Source: Akebia trifoliata (taxonomy: Eukaryota; Streptophyta; Magnoliopsida; Ranunculales; Lardizabalaceae). From it: a stretch of 64,000 bases of DNA. The notes under the pieces were generated by a model. That model ran no database searches, was not told where the DNA came from, and saw only the letters and a program-made list of their open reading frames with translations. Positions 21,345-40,492 of this stretch are shown one piece after another. The stretch spans positions 26,767,163 to 26,831,162 of the forward strand of contig CM030713.1 of assembly GCA_017979445.1 (NCBI GenBank). Reading direction: 5' to 3'. Made by a program: the position numbers and the translations under genes. Positions within the stretch are counted from its first letter, which is position 1; the number at the start of each line of letters is the position of its first letter.

Positions 21345-23160
21345 AACAATGTGTTGAAGAGTGCGTTTTAAGAGTCATGATCATCTAACGCCCTCCTTTG
21401 ACATGGCCTCCATCACAAAACCCTAAAACATTTGTCCTAGGATACACAAGAAAAAGATTTATGATTCTATGTATCTCGAGGTAAATGATCTATGATTCTA
21501 TGTAAAGGGGCATAGGTTAGAGGGGGCGTCAAAAAATCATTATTCGTGTTTTAATCTTAAAAGGGATGTAATACATAATTTAAGAAATTGGAGTGTAATA
21601 AGTAAAAATTGGGGTGCCAAAGCAACTCTCTAAATTAATCTATCACCCATCTATCTATTCTAATAAAAAACAGGGAGTTTGTAATTGGGTGGAAGTCCTT
21701 GAATTTCTCCTTGGTTTCATGAGTTTAAAAGGGATTGTATGGATAAGATTGGTAGATGACATAACATGGGTTCACTATTACATCTTAGTATTTTTTGTAT
21801 AAAAAAAATATAAAAATATCCTAACCTTACAACATCTTTGAGATGATGTGAATGTTGTTTTCATGAATTTTTACAGTATTTATTTCTTAAAATTATAAAA
21901 TTGCCTTTGCCCAACAAACAACATCATATATAACTATAAAGCTAAAACTTTTTTTTATTTTTTCTTTTGTAATCCATGTGCAGCAGATGCCATGCCACCT
22001 ACTAGTTATGTATGAAGAGAATGAGTCGATTATTTTATTTATTTTTCTTTTTAATTTTGTATGGTAATAAGGGGTCATATGGACCGACCATTATTAAAGG
22101 AAAAAAAGGATTACAACTAGTATAAGGGCTCCCTAATAAAGTATAAGGTATTTGGGCATAATTTATTTTGGAACACTGATTACATCGCTCCTTCCAAGTG
22201 GGCAATATAGCGAAGAATAGGTCAGACAATGATTCAAAACATACTGAAGTTCAAATCAATCCGACCTGAAAAAATATGAAAATTCAGATATTGATTGAAC
22301 TTTCAAATCTGATACAATTTCGAATCGGATTCGAAAGTACTCCAATCCTCTTCGAAAAAAATCCAATCCGAACATATTTTAATATTTTTTTTATTATTCA
22401 TAATTTCATATAAGTAAATACATTTTAGTCTTTTAGGTTTCCTTCTATATTTGTAGTTGAAAAATGAATTTTTTTTAAAATTTTATATAATTTTAATTTT
22501 TTTTAAACATTTGTAATTTGAAAATAAGGCATGTGTTCAAATGGGATTAGATTGATATCAAATTAAGGATGAAATGAAATAGATTTAATTTGATTTGTAG
22601 ATTCATTAATCGGATAGGAGACATGATTAAAAAAATCGGATCGGTATTGGAGTGGTATTGATCTGATACTGAATCGATCTATTGCTAACCCTAGCAAAGA
22701 AAAAACCACCTTCTTTCATTGGGTGGAGAGGAAACATTGAAATTAACCATGATCCAAGTAAGCTGCTCCTGCCAATCCTGAACTTTACGACTTTGATGAT
22801 CTTCTTAGGCAAAATAAAGTAGTTGGTTTAATACACATGCATTTTATTTAAAATTAATTTCGCTAATTCTATTCTTCTTGCATACGAGAAGAATCTTCCT
22901 TTTGTACTTATTATTTTTTTATTTGGATTCATGCTTGTAGCCTCGATTGACTATCATGTTAGACTATTCAAATGTAATTGTGCAATGTTTTAATAATGTT
23001 ATTCGATTGATATAAGGATGTTCATCAATTTTTTTTTTCTTTTTTTAAGTGGAGAGGGGATAGTTAAAGAGAGATAAAACTAAAAAATAATTGAATTAGG
23101 TTTTCCTTCATTCATTTCAGGAGGCTTTCTTGCTAAATTAGTTAAAATCTGTGAATGTTG
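21345..23160. other. Intergenic, AT-rich
   Basis: No gene seen. Near 21440-21510 there is a hairpin-like segment (aagatttatgattctatg and its partner) resembling the fold-back units at 24161 and 25769. Near 21605-21640 a ggggtgccaaagcaactctc stretch resembles the end of the MITE at 20499-20888. Confidence 0.5.
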
Positions 23161-23442
23161 CACAAAATGAAAAAATAAGTTCATATTCAACGATGCAAGA
23201 CTGTCAAATTTCTTAAAATTCAACTGCTTTTGACAAACCAAGGCATCAAATTTTTTAATGTAAATCTTTTTTTTTTCAACAGGCTGAACCATCAAAATTA
23301 ATGGAGAATGGGAGAAATTTGACAGTACTAAACTGTCGAATCTCAAGAACGTAAAAATTTCAACGGCCCTAAACCATCGAAATTCGATTTCTAAAATTCA
23401 AGGGTCTTAGCCCGTCGAATTTTCCAGTTTCACGTAATATTG
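23161..23442. mobile_element. CACTA-type MITE, degenerate
   Basis: It resembles the element at 62930-63198 along its length: a start near cacaaaatgaaaaaa, shared internal blocks (aatggagaatgggagaaat, tttctaaaattcaagggtc) and subterminal ccgtcgaatt motifs. Its right end is eroded and I could not find a clear 3-bp target duplication, so the borders are approximate. Confidence 0.6.
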
Positions 23443-24160
23443 ATACCACGATCTGATTCGAAACCCGTATTCACCTATTAATTACCAATCACTAACTTGC
23501 TTGCTTATTTAAAATAATAATAAAATAAATAAATAAACCACAAAAATTACACAATTGGGGACTCTAATTAATTGCAAAAACTTAGTGTTATTCCTTTGAT
23601 TATCCTTCCTAATCTTTTTTGCCATTAGGTCAATAGTCTTTATCCCAAGACACCATAACGGCTAACACTCCCAAGCAAGATGACATGCACAGCCATATTT
23701 AAGTGTGTTTTATTTTGTTTTGTTTTTCAATGGTTGGTGGGGCCACAAGGGATGATCAGTTTTGTGTTTTAAGGGGATGTATTTGACTTTCACCATAATT
23801 GTAGGTATGGTGTAGTTATTGTTTGGATGCATATGATGGCAAAAGTCACTAAAGTAAGAGGAGACAACGGTCATGTGAGGTTGAGAGGGACACGTTTGGT
23901 TGGATTCACCAACGGTCACCATTGGGAGAGTAGACCTAAAGTGACTTGGAAAGAAAGAAAGTAAATTTATCCCATGATAATGACCATTATTATGAATCAT
24001 TTCCATCAAACCAATTTTTCTTTTTATATTTAAAATATTTCCTCTCTCTCCTTTTTTTTTTTTTCTATTTTTTTTTTTTTCATGATTTCGACCAAAGTGC
24101 TCTTTCTACTTCAGGAGATACATAATATGTGGATATAAATTCAAAGTTAATGATTTTCAA
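23443..24160. other. Intergenic, no gene seen
   Basis: AT-rich with T-rich runs near 24048-24080. No coding or RNA feature recognised. Confidence 0.5.
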
Positions 24161-24267
24161 ACTCGATTCAGTTGACGTGGCAAGGGTATAGAACCATAAA
24201 TCTTTTTTCCTTGTGTATCCCAAAGAAAATGATTTATGATTTTGTGCCCTTACCACGTCAATCGAGT
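24161..24267. repeat. Small fold-back element
   Basis: Arms actcgattcagttgacgtgg... and their complement ...ccacgtcaatcgagt pair over about 45 bp. The inner part has gaaccataaatc opposite gatttatgatt. The inner hairpin resembles that at 25769-25936. Confidence 0.75.
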
Positions 24268-25316
24268 ACAGATCGAATGAAAAAAAAATCAAATCCGAAA
24301 ATCACGACTCTTAAGTTCAAAGATTTACACAAAATAAAAATCAATGTGAGTGGTGACAAAACATAAATAATATCTTTACTATTATAATGAGAGAAAGTGG
24401 AGTAAAAGTAGTTTTACACTAAAATTTGGATCTCAAAAATGCCTTTATCTTTTCTTTGAAACTTAATATAATCAAGGTCATTTTGGTCAAAATGTTAAAA
24501 AAAAAAAAAAATCAAACAGACCTATAATTATATTAATTAATTTTCAAAATTATAAAAAATCCTTTTATTATATAATTTTTAAAATCCCTTAATTAATATT
24601 TCAAATTACAAATAAGCCTTTCGTATGAATGTGTGTTTCCACATGCCACCTTCAAATTCAATATAATATAAAATACACCTATGGCTTACCAATCATTCCA
24701 TCAATGGTTTCATTCTAATGTTATGGTCTAAATATTTTTTAATCAATGCAAGGACCTTTACTAGTGAAATGGTACATATAAAGATGATTAAATACTTTCA
24801 TCTAAAGCAGAAACAAGTAATTTATAAAAATCTTCTCTTCTTTTCTTCTCTCAAATTAATTTCTATGATTAAATATTAACTTTCTAAATCCCACAAATAC
24901 AATTATTACCATTATAAGGTGGTCGAAGGGGGAGGGGTAAAAATCCTTGTAACATCTTGAGATACATTATTCAAGATAGAAGATTTTGTTCTACCTTTTG
25001 AATTCTGACAGAATATTCACATATTACATTCCTACAAAAAATTCAAAATTTTAATAGAATATTAATATAATGTAAAAAGAGAATTCTATATCTTTGTTTT
25101 TATTCCTTCCCTCGATGTGTAAAGTGTATGGAGTCAGTCTATTATTGCAACCACCTTACATTTTTGGCGACAACCATGATTTCTTCGTACATGTGGCAGG
25201 GCATCAAGGATTCTCTTTTATATAAAAAAATATATTCCTCTCTTGGGGAAGGCCTTCCCTCCTAATCTCACATTTCTATGAACCAGACCATTAGTCATGT
25301 GGGATGCTGTACAATC
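24268..25316. other. Intergenic, no gene seen
   Basis: AT-rich. A stretch near 24370-24500 with ctattataatgagagaaagt looks like worn repeat sequence, but I cannot classify it. Confidence 0.45.
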
Positions 25317-25520
25317 ATGGTTTTAAAACTCGGTTTCTTGTCACCTTGTCTCGTCCAAACCGATATCAAATCGTCTTAAATGAGTTTTTCGATAAAAATG
25401 GAAAAATTGAACGTGAATCCTAAATCTCGATAAAAAAAAGTGACTTTGTGAGTTGATCTCGCTCAACTCCAATACCAAGTTAACTCGGGCTATACGTCTC
25501 GGTCTCTAGACGAGTTTATT
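25317..25520. mobile_element. Partial copy of the CATGGTTTTAAAACTC MITE
   Basis: It begins catggttttaaaactcgg, the same terminus as the elements at 26606-27002 and 60227-60403, and continues with tcgtc/gtctcg-rich sequence like theirs. I did not find the opposite end, so it is probably truncated. Confidence 0.5.
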
Positions 25521-25768
25521 GATTGCCTAGCCACCATGGCATTGGCATGTGACTTGAAATGTACGAAGGAGTGAGTCGATTTACAATAAACATATGGTAC
25601 ACTCTTTGGGCCCCACTCATGTTATGGATGTTGGACTTAAAAACAAGCTGAATCGATTCAGTTGTCAGACTGGGTCCAAATCATTCATGACCCCTTCAGA
25701 TGGAAGGGGCTGTTGCTGCAACAACAACAACAACAAAAAATGTATTTAAATAATTTCACCATGAGTCA

Positions 25769-25936
25769 TGCTGGAGTGACCTCAAGATTGGACCTCATAT
25801 CGCACATCTTGACGTGAAAGTGGATAGGAATCATAAATGCTTTTTCACTTGTATCTCGAGGAAAAGCATTTATGGTTCCCGCACACTTTCATGTTAGGGT
25901 GTGCGATGTGAGGTGCAATCTTGAGGTCACTTCAGC
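25769..25936. repeat. Fold-back element with 75-bp arms
   Basis: Arms at 25769-25844 and 25861-25936 are complementary over most of their length (gtgacctcaagattg against caatcttgaggtcac, and gaatcataaatgctttt against aaaagcatttatggttc). The loop is only about 16 bp and contains ctcgag. A sequence like one arm recurs near 61425-61500. Confidence 0.85.
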
Positions 25937-26120
25937 GTTATTCTTTCGCCATAATAGATCCCTCGGTATTAATAAATTTTCGAGTGCTCTTCACAACAAA
26001 TAGCCTTAATGGCAAATCACAAGCCATAAAAAATTACAACAAAACAATACAAGAAAAAGAGGGGCTAGTATTGGATGGCGTCACCCATTCTTCAATTATT
26101 TTCTCAAAACCTTACCTTTC

Positions 26121-32669
<6,549 letters not shown>

Positions 32670-32808
32670 TTGTGTATCTTTCTCTCTTCAAACTCAACTT
32701 CTGTGAGAGAGAATTTGAGGAGAAGAAGTTGTTTGTTTATTCTCTCTCCGATTTCAACTACCACTTCACCAGTTCACCTACCAAGGCTCCCACCAGATTT
32801 AGAAATAT
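32670..32808 (-). promoter_or_regulatory. EPSPS leader and what remains of its proximal promoter
   Basis: Only about 139 bp separate the EPSPS ATG from the edge of a TIR element. The coding strand is pyrimidine-rich (tctctcacag, ttcttctcctc). I see no convincing TATA box in it. Confidence 0.5.
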
Positions 32809-33228
32809 GGTATTTTAGAAACACCCCCTGCTAAATTGATGATATTAGATTTACTCCTTTACAAAATGCCATATTAGGTTTGCCCCTTAACTGTAAGTCA
32901 ACGTTGGGTTTTCTTGATGATTTAACATTAAAATTTTGATTTTTTTTCCTTAAAATTAATTACTAAGCCCGTATTTGATTGTCGATAAAATATTAATTAG
33001 CAAATGATTTGTCAGGCAAATCCCTTTCTACTGTTTGGGTAATGTATGAAAAAATTCGTAAAAAATTATTTTTGTTGTTTGAATTGCATTAAAAAAATAA
33101 AAATATATATTATTTTAATTTGACTTTTATGATAATTATATAAAAATTAATGATAAATTTTTTTATTTTTTTATTTTTGAAAGATTTGAATTATTACACC
33201 CCCAGTTTATTAAATTATTAGAGAACTA

Positions 33229-33558
33229 TTATTGCATCCAAAAATTTTTAGAGAACTACTACTGGCACCTTACATTTTAATTATTTCATCCAAAGTTCTT
33301 AAATTATTTATCACACCCCAATTAAAGGTTTAAACACATTCTTCAAACATTACAAAGTTTTGGTTCAAATTATAATCTCAACATTATAATACTCGTTCAA
33401 ATAATTGAGTAGATGTTTATGATTATGATTAGGCTCCAATAAAATCCTAAGTCAAAAAATAGATCAAATCTAATAAATAATGAGATAGTTTCGTTTAACA
33501 CTCCAACTTTTACATATTATTTTTTTTTTTATTTGGGGTGCCAACAACTGCTCTCTAA
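33229..33558. mobile_element. MITE nested upstream of EPSPS
   Basis: The left terminus ttagagaactattattg (a second, similar copy starts near 33249) opposes the complement of ggggtgccaacaactgctct at the right. It shares the GGCACCC end with the element upstream of GAE. Confidence 0.6.
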
Positions 33559-33563
33559 CATTA

Positions 33564-34209
33564 TTTATAAAAGAGATTTATCGACAGATCTAACTGTTGC
33601 ATTTTTATTACAAGTACTCCCTTGGAGTTCTGACAACTCCAAGGGAACCTTATTTCATGAAGTTTGTTACCCACTAAACGTTACTTTATCAAGTTTGTTG
33701 CGGAGCAAACCTTGGAGTAAGATCTATGTCATAAATTTCTAATTTTTTGGAGTTAATTTGTTATTTAACATACCTTGGAGTGGATTCTAACCAAATTAAT
33801 TTGTGGCATCCAAAAACATGATTTGACATACAAGATTATAAAGGACAAATCTAAGAACTTAAAAAAAAAAAATTTCACCTTTGAATTTTAGTTTTAAATT
33901 TAGGAGTTTGATATCCATTCATTTTCAACATCTAATATCAAAATAAAAAAAGATTTTTTTCTTTTAGGTTTTTTTTTTGTTGTTGAATTTGAGTTTTTAC
34001 ATGTAATCTAGAAGGTTATGTTGTTAGATTACTAATTTGATTGTCCATGTGGGCCCAATTTAGTAAGATTTGAAATCTTACTAAATTAGTCACGGTAGCA
34101 TGATTTATAAAGTAAGGTTTGTGTAGGTAACAAACTTGATGAAGTAAGGGAGTTTTTGTAATAAAATTGCAACAGATAGGTATGTTTGATAAATCTCTCT
34201 ATTTATAAA
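33564..34209. mobile_element. Second nested TIR element upstream of EPSPS
   Basis: Arms of about 120 bp: the left contains gatttatcgacagatctaac, ctgttgcatttttattacaa and actccc; the right contains their complements (ttgtaataaaattgcaacag, gataaatctctct). It is non-coding. Confidence 0.72.
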
Positions 34210-34832
34210 ATAAATATTGATATAATTTAAAATGAATTATTCAATCAGAATTTTCAAAAAAAAAGAAGATTGATTTAGTTAATAAATTTTTTTTGATAAA
34301 ATAATTAATTTTTAATAATTTAAATATTTATTTTATAAAAAAAATATGAATTTGTTTGATTTCATTTTTTTATGTTTTTATTTTAATTTTTGTTTAATTT
34401 TATTTATAAAACAAATATTAATTTTGTTTGATTTCAAATTGTTATATATATTTTTTATTTTGTTTAACTTTATTTCTAAAATAAATATTAAATTATTTTT
34501 GATTTGTCGTGTAATAGCAAACTGTTTTTAAGGGGGGTATGATTTGCCGTTAATGAAGGAAAATTGGGGGTGTTGGCAAATCATTTTTCGCGTAAATTTA
34601 AAATTTTTGATGCATCAACCATTGAAAATTTATCATTTTAATAGAATTTAAATTTTTCCTTAATTTTTCGTGCAATCAAATATGCCTAAATAAAATTTGG
34701 AAAAAATCAAAATTTTACCATTAAATCATCAAGAAACTACAATGTTGACTGCCAAGGGGTAAATCTAATCTAACAGTTTGCAAGGTGTAAACCTAATATC
34801 ACCAATTTATCAGGGGGTATTTCTAAAATACC

Positions 34833-36365
34833 CAAAGATATGCAGAGCTGCGCACGTTAATCTGAGAGATTCACCAACCCACGTGAGAAGAGAGGCTGAG
34901 AAAATGAAGAAACTTCTCTGTATTTCGACACGTGTTCTTAGAAAATATCTTAATCGAACAATTCTTCTGATATAGTATTGGTTTGCTTTTTTTTGTATAC
35001 GTGTTACTCTATGATTTGCTAACTTCATGTTTTGATGGATCAGTTCGATTTAAAATGGAACACGTGAGAGTGAGAGGCTGCGCAAGGTTGTTATTAGGCA
35101 ACGAAAACACGTGAATCGTGCGGAAAGTAGCAAAATTATCCGAATATTCCAAAAGAGTCAAGATCCTATGCACCCAGTGTGGAGAATTGAAACCCTCCTC
35201 CAACACCTCAACACATGCCACGTAAGCCCTATCCAATGGATTGATGCCTAAAATATATTAATTAAAAGTTGGTGTGGTTATCACTTTTTAATGGTTTTAA
35301 TAGCTGTACACCCCACCAGCTTTGAATAACTCCAAACTCCACCAACTTTCTGTTGGAAAGTTTTTTCAAGTTGTTAGATTTTACTAACCTTACCGAACAT
35401 TTTTCATTTTTCCTAGAATTTGGTGTGTTATAGAAAAAAGATAACTCAAGAGAAAAATAATTTGGTCATTTTAATTTTTAATTGGTCTGATTGATAATTC
35501 AAATTGTCAAGATGGACAATTAAAATCATTGAGATCAACCTTCGTTCAAATTGTCGAGATAGCCATTTTACAATCATCAAGTTCAAAAATTGTAAATCAT
35601 CGATTTTGATGATTTAACATGAATCATTCAGACCAACAATGATTTGTTGATTTTGATGATTTGAATTTATTGTTTTATCAGGATAAGGGGTATTGAAAGA
35701 GAGATTTTAAGTTATTGAGGGGTGCATTTAGAAAGATACAGAGCCTGAGCCTGAGTGCGCTGGAGTTGCTCTGTAAGACCAAGAACCTCACCCAACACAC
35801 AATCATCAAAAAGGCCGTTTATGGCCTCACACACCCCCGGTACATTCCATGTATGAAATATTTGGCTTGAATTCGCCACCCAATGTCCCAATCTAATTCA
35901 ACCTATTTTGAAAAGGACACAACCACCACTTCTATCATCCATCCATTCACAACTCATGTCCACAAAACACAAAGAACCCCTCTTAAATGATGGAAAAAAA
36001 GATGAACCCATATCATCTTCAGGGCACAAATCATCTATATTGTACTTAAATGGCCAAAATAGATCATATATACCAAATGAGAATAATAAAACCTCACCAG
36101 CAATTCCCCTTCAAAAACATTACAGAATTAAATAGATCCAATGACAACAAATACGGTGAAAATTCAGTAACACAAGACTCTGGGTCTTGATTCAGTTTGG
36201 AGACACAGCTTCTTCATGGTGAAATTTAAAAAAAAAAAAAAAAAACTCAATTTTATTATCATGATCCAAGAGGCAATTTTTCTAAAACCCTCTTCTTCTC
36301 CACTGTCTTCAAATGCCAAATAAGCTAAAAGATGATATTAAAAAAAACACAACTACATAACAAGC
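34833..36365. other. EPSPS to transketolase intergenic region
   Basis: No gene seen. It includes the diverged minisatellite at 35488-35672. The last 200-300 bases before 36366 should include the transketolase 3' untranslated region. Confidence 0.5.
35488..35672. repeat. Diverged minisatellite, GATCTTGA/TTTGAATCAT type
   Basis: Repeated units such as aaattgtcaagatggacaat, tgagatcaacc and gattttgatgattt, each with internal dyad symmetry. The same family appears at 60684-60951. Confidence 0.6.
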
Positions 36366-39300
36366 CTAACAAATTGATTTGGCGGCCGCAATGACAGCTT
36401 CAGCTGTTAAACCGAACTCCTTGTATATTTTGCCTGCAGGTGCACTCGCTCCAAACCTGTCGATCCCAATTGATTTCCCCTTATCTCCCACAATCTTCTG
36501 CCATCCGAATGTCGATCCTGCCTCAATACTAACCCTAGCAGAGACAGCAGCGGGGAGGACACTCTCCTTGTATGCCTCTGATTGATCGTCGAATAACTCC
36601 CAAGAAACAAACGATACAACCCGTACTGCCTTCCCTTCCTTCCTTAGCTCATCGGCTGCCTTGGCAGCAATCTCTAATTCAGATCCAGTACCAATCAAGA
36701 TGACATCGGGCTTGTTTCCTGAAGAGTTGTCTGATAAGATGTATCCTCCCTTCTCAACACCTTCGATAGATGATCCTGGAAGGTTGGGAAGCTTTTGACG
36801 GGAGAGGGCGAGGATCGAGGGTCTCTTCCTGTTGAGAACTGCAACTTTGTATGCACCAGCAGTCTCGTTCCCATCGGCCGGACGTAGCATTAGAATGTTG
36901 GGCATGGCTCTAAAGCTTGCCAAATGTTCAATGGGCTGATGTGTTGGACCATCTTCTCCAAGACCAATTGAGTCATGGGTCATCACGTAGATCACTCCTG
37001 ACTCGCTTAAAGCTGAGATCCTGATAGCAGCCCTCATGTAGTCGGTGAACACAAAGAAGGTTGCACAATAGGGGATAAGACCAGGGTTGTGTTGAGCAAT
37101 TCCGTTGCAGATTGCACCCATTCCATGTTCCCTAACACCGAATCGGACATTCCTCTCCTCTGGGGTGTCCTTTTGGAAGTCCCCGAACATCTTCAGTAAG
37201 GTCATGTTGGAGGAAGCAAGATCTGCACTACCACCTATAAGCCCGGGGAGTACTTTTGCAAGTGCGTTAAGGCACTGTTGAGACAGGTTTCTAGTGGCAT
37301 CGGCAGGGCTCTCTGGAGTGTAAGTCTAGGAAAAAGCACACATATGATCATGAAAACAATACTAATCTCACTATCAAATGAAGTACATCCCATAGTCTAC
37401 TAAGTCAAGGTTCAGGGATATGTCGAAAACGAAAAACTTCGGAAAATTCAGTAAAATCAGGAAAAAAATCAAGCTAGGGATAGGACTATGTAATTATTCC
37501 TAGTAGTATGTGTTATCATATTATACCATCAAATCCCATATTAAACTAAAATAATAAATCATTGAAACCCATATTGATATCACCATGCACCCACAACACA
37601 TAACCACAGGTCTGTAACATATTCAAGGTTTATATTGCATTGGTCAATATCATTGAAATAAATGGTATCCTCACTTGTATTGTCATTATCATAAGCTTTA
37701 TCAGTAAAATGGTCGCTATCATCTTCATCAAGATCACATCCTCTTACTAGTGCATCAAGATCATCTTTCATTTTTCCCAATTTAATCACAAATATCGCAA
37801 TTTAAAAATGTAGTTCGTGATTTAATCGCGAAATTTGTCAAGGTTGTGCCTTATTAAAAAAGTTGCAATTAAATTGTGATTAAATCGGTGCAGAAAGAAG
37901 TCATGATTTAATCACAACTTTTTCAATAAGTCGGAGAATGTGGTGACTATGGTACATCCTATGCAAAAGTAAATGTTCGAAAGCAAGTGAAAGCAACCAA
38001 ACTGATCAGGGCACCACTCACCGGAAGAGCCTTCTCCCAACCAGCGGGAAATACACCAGTAATGATGGATTTCAACTCCGCGGCTTCCTCCTTATACTTC
38101 TTTTCATACTCTGCAAACTTGGCATTCCATTCAGCTTCAAGAGCAGCGCCTTCGGGAACATGGCGGCTCCAATGCCTGTAAAACACAAACAACAAAACTC
38201 GTTCAATGATTGACAAAACATTTCAAGTTGACTCTAGAGGCTTAATGAGGGAGAATCCCTTCCAAATTTCCTTACTTCTTAACTTCCTCGGGCACATAGA
38301 AAGGCTCGTGTGGCCAACCAAGATTTTTCCTAGTGGCATCGACTTCCTTGGCACCCAATGCACTCCCATGTACACTGTATGAGTTTGCTTTGTTTGGGGA
38401 CCCATAACCAATAGTAGTAGTCACCTGTAAGGAAAACAAACTTCAATAAAATTGTAACCCAAGTCAAAAGTGAGTTTCTAGTACTACACGTGGAACAATT
38501 TGACCTTGATCAAAGTGGGTTTGTCTTTGACAGCCTTTGCTTCCTTGATGGCAGCACGGATTTCATCATATCCGGTGTTTCCATTCTTCACCCAAATAAC
38601 ATGCCATCCTAGACCCTCAAAACGTGTGTCAACGGTCTCAGTGAATGCTATCTCTGTGTCACCATCAATGGAAATGTGGTTGTCATCATAGAAAGCGATC
38701 AGCTTTCCAAGTCCCCAATGCCCAGCAAGTGAACACGCTTCATTGGAAATACCCTCCATTTGACAACCATCCCCAATTATAGCATATCTAAGAAGGAAGA
38801 TCCCAATACCATAAACATCAAATATGTAAAGTTTACAAATTCGTATATCAAGGTAGAGAAAACTAAGTAACACGTAGTTAGACGAAGGAGGTTGTTACTT
38901 ACGTGTAGTGGTCGACAATCTCGTTGTCGGGTTTGTTGTAACGAGCAGCCAAGTGCTTCTCTGCAAGGGCCAATCCAACAGCATTGGCAATACCTTGACC
39001 GAGAGGACCTATGAAGAAATCATAAATAAATACATAAAAAAGAATAATTCTCACAATTATATTGTATTTCCGCAGGAAATGGAGTTCAATTTCCAAGTAA
39101 TAGAAGCAAACCAGTAGTGACTTCGACACCGGGCGTCTCAAAGTTCTCAGGATGACCCGGAGTTTTGCTTCCCCACTGACGAAAAGACTTCAAGTCGTCT
39201 TCCTAGAAGATTGATTTGGAACACAGCCAATTTCAGTAACAAAAGTAACTGAAATAACTTAAAGCACAACATTTGTGAATAATCTGGAAAAACAAACATA

Positions 39301-40409
39301 TGGGCATCCTTAAATCCAATTCAACTAAACCTTTCTTTTTCTGGCTTGCAGAAAGGAATGAAATCCACCAAGAATTCTTTGAAACACTAATATAATCAAT
39401 ACCATTATCTAGATCTTTGTCAACCAAAAAATGCAATTTTCCCCCAAATTCTGTCCCTACTTCGACAAAAATTAAAACTTCAACACTGGGTTCTTGGCAG
39501 AAAGACTTCAAATCTTCCTAGAAGATCGATTTGGAACATATCCATATTCAGAAATTGAAATGGCTTAAAGCACAAAACTTTGTGAACGAAAAGGGAAAAT
39601 CCGAGAAAACAAACACATGGGCTTCCTTAAATCTAATTCAACTAAACTCTTCTTTGTATGGTTAGCAGCCAGAAATGAAATCCACCCAAGATTCAAGTTT
39701 CCACTAATATGACAAATGTCAACCAAAAAAACAAAATTTTCGCAAACTCTATCCCTGTTTCTCCAAAAACTAGAACAACAACAACAACAAAAATTCCAAT
39801 ACAGCATCAAATGGAATATTTACACCACTGTACAAAAATTCCCCAAACAAAATTCACAAACCCTTCGAAATAAAAGACACCCATTTATTAACCAATCAAG
39901 AACATTAACGTACGCACCTTCACACTATCATATCCTGCAAGATGAAGCAAGGCGTATTGTAGCATACACCCATGTCCAGCAGAGAGAACAAACCGATCTC
40001 GATTGAACCAGTAAGGGTTCTTTGGATTATACCTCATGATCTCATCGAACAGAATATGACCCATTGGAGCACACCCCATGGGCAAACCTGGGTGACCCGA
40101 ATTCGCTTTCTCGACTGCATCTATTGCGAGGAATCGAATCGTGTTGACCGATTTCTCAACCAAAGCTGTCTTAGTCTTCTCTAGAGTCTCCAATGCGGAA
40201 GCATGGATGGAAGATCGAGAGATCACTTGCTTGCGAGATCCGAACACATGTAAGGTTTGGGACGAAGAGGGTTTGATGGTTCGACCGGAGAGAGAGCTGA
40301 GGTTGAAGCCTGGTAGGGAAAGACGGTCTGAGTTGGTGGTTGAGTTATGATGGGTTATGGTTCGAGTCAAGAAGGCTTGAGAGAGGGAGAGAGATGACGT
40401 GGCCGCCAT
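36366..40409 (-). CDS. TKL2: Transketolase, plastid precursor
   Basis: This thiamine-diphosphate enzyme moves two-carbon units between sugar phosphates in the Calvin cycle and the plastid pentose phosphate pathway. It yields erythrose 4-phosphate, a substrate of the shikimate pathway. The model on the minus strand is exons 39918-40409, 39112-39202, 38903-39008, 38505-38787, 38276-38424, 38022-38175 and 36366-37325. All junctions are GT-AG and in phase, giving 744 residues, the usual plastid length. Residues 1-70 are Ser/Thr-rich and lack acidic residues until Asp28, like a transit peptide. [12 protein letters not shown], the ThDP motif GDGCQMEG (from 235) ending at Asn266, and FGVREHGMG with the catalytic Glu are all present. 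No lesion is seen. The symbol rests on position next to EPSPS as in Arabidopsis; TKL1 is possible. Confidence 0.97.
39183..39790 (-). repeat. Tandem duplication in transketolase intron 1 with exon 2 relic
   Basis: Two diverged copies of about 300 bp lie in tandem (approximately 39183-39499 and 39500-39790). The first includes the true exon 2 acceptor. The second carries the same acceptor (CTAG at 39518-39521 on the minus strand) followed by EDLKSFCQ and then PSVEV, a shortened form of exon 2 (EDDLKSFRQ ... PGVEV). This is a decayed duplicate exon. Confidence 0.82.
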
Positions 40410-40492
40410 GAGTGTGCGCAGGTTAAGAAGCTACGCTGGTGAGGATCACAGAGAGAGAGAGAGAGAGAGAATACCTTGGAAGGTAAATGAAG
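40410..40492 (-). promoter_or_regulatory. Transketolase leader with CT tract
   Basis: The coding strand has (CT)10 at 40451-40470, 42 bp upstream of the ATG. A similar tract lies in the GAE leader. Confidence 0.55.

Larger units (their letters stand above)
32809..34832. mobile_element. Nested TIR element directly upstream of EPSPS
   Basis: Inverted termini of about 140 bp bound this 2.0-kb segment: ggtattttagaaacaccccc at 32809 and its near-complement ending at 34832. Similarity runs inwards through gatgatattagatttac and tcttgatgatttaa. The flanking sequence shows at best a worn 8-9-bp duplication (agaaatat / aaagatat). It is non-coding and AT-rich, and contains at least two further inverted-repeat elements. 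Long TIRs suggest a Mutator-like or fold-back origin. Confidence 0.82.

Noticed and set aside
21186..21371. 61-codon open frame
   Set aside because: It lies almost wholly inside the SINE bounded by 17-bp repeats and ends in its flank.
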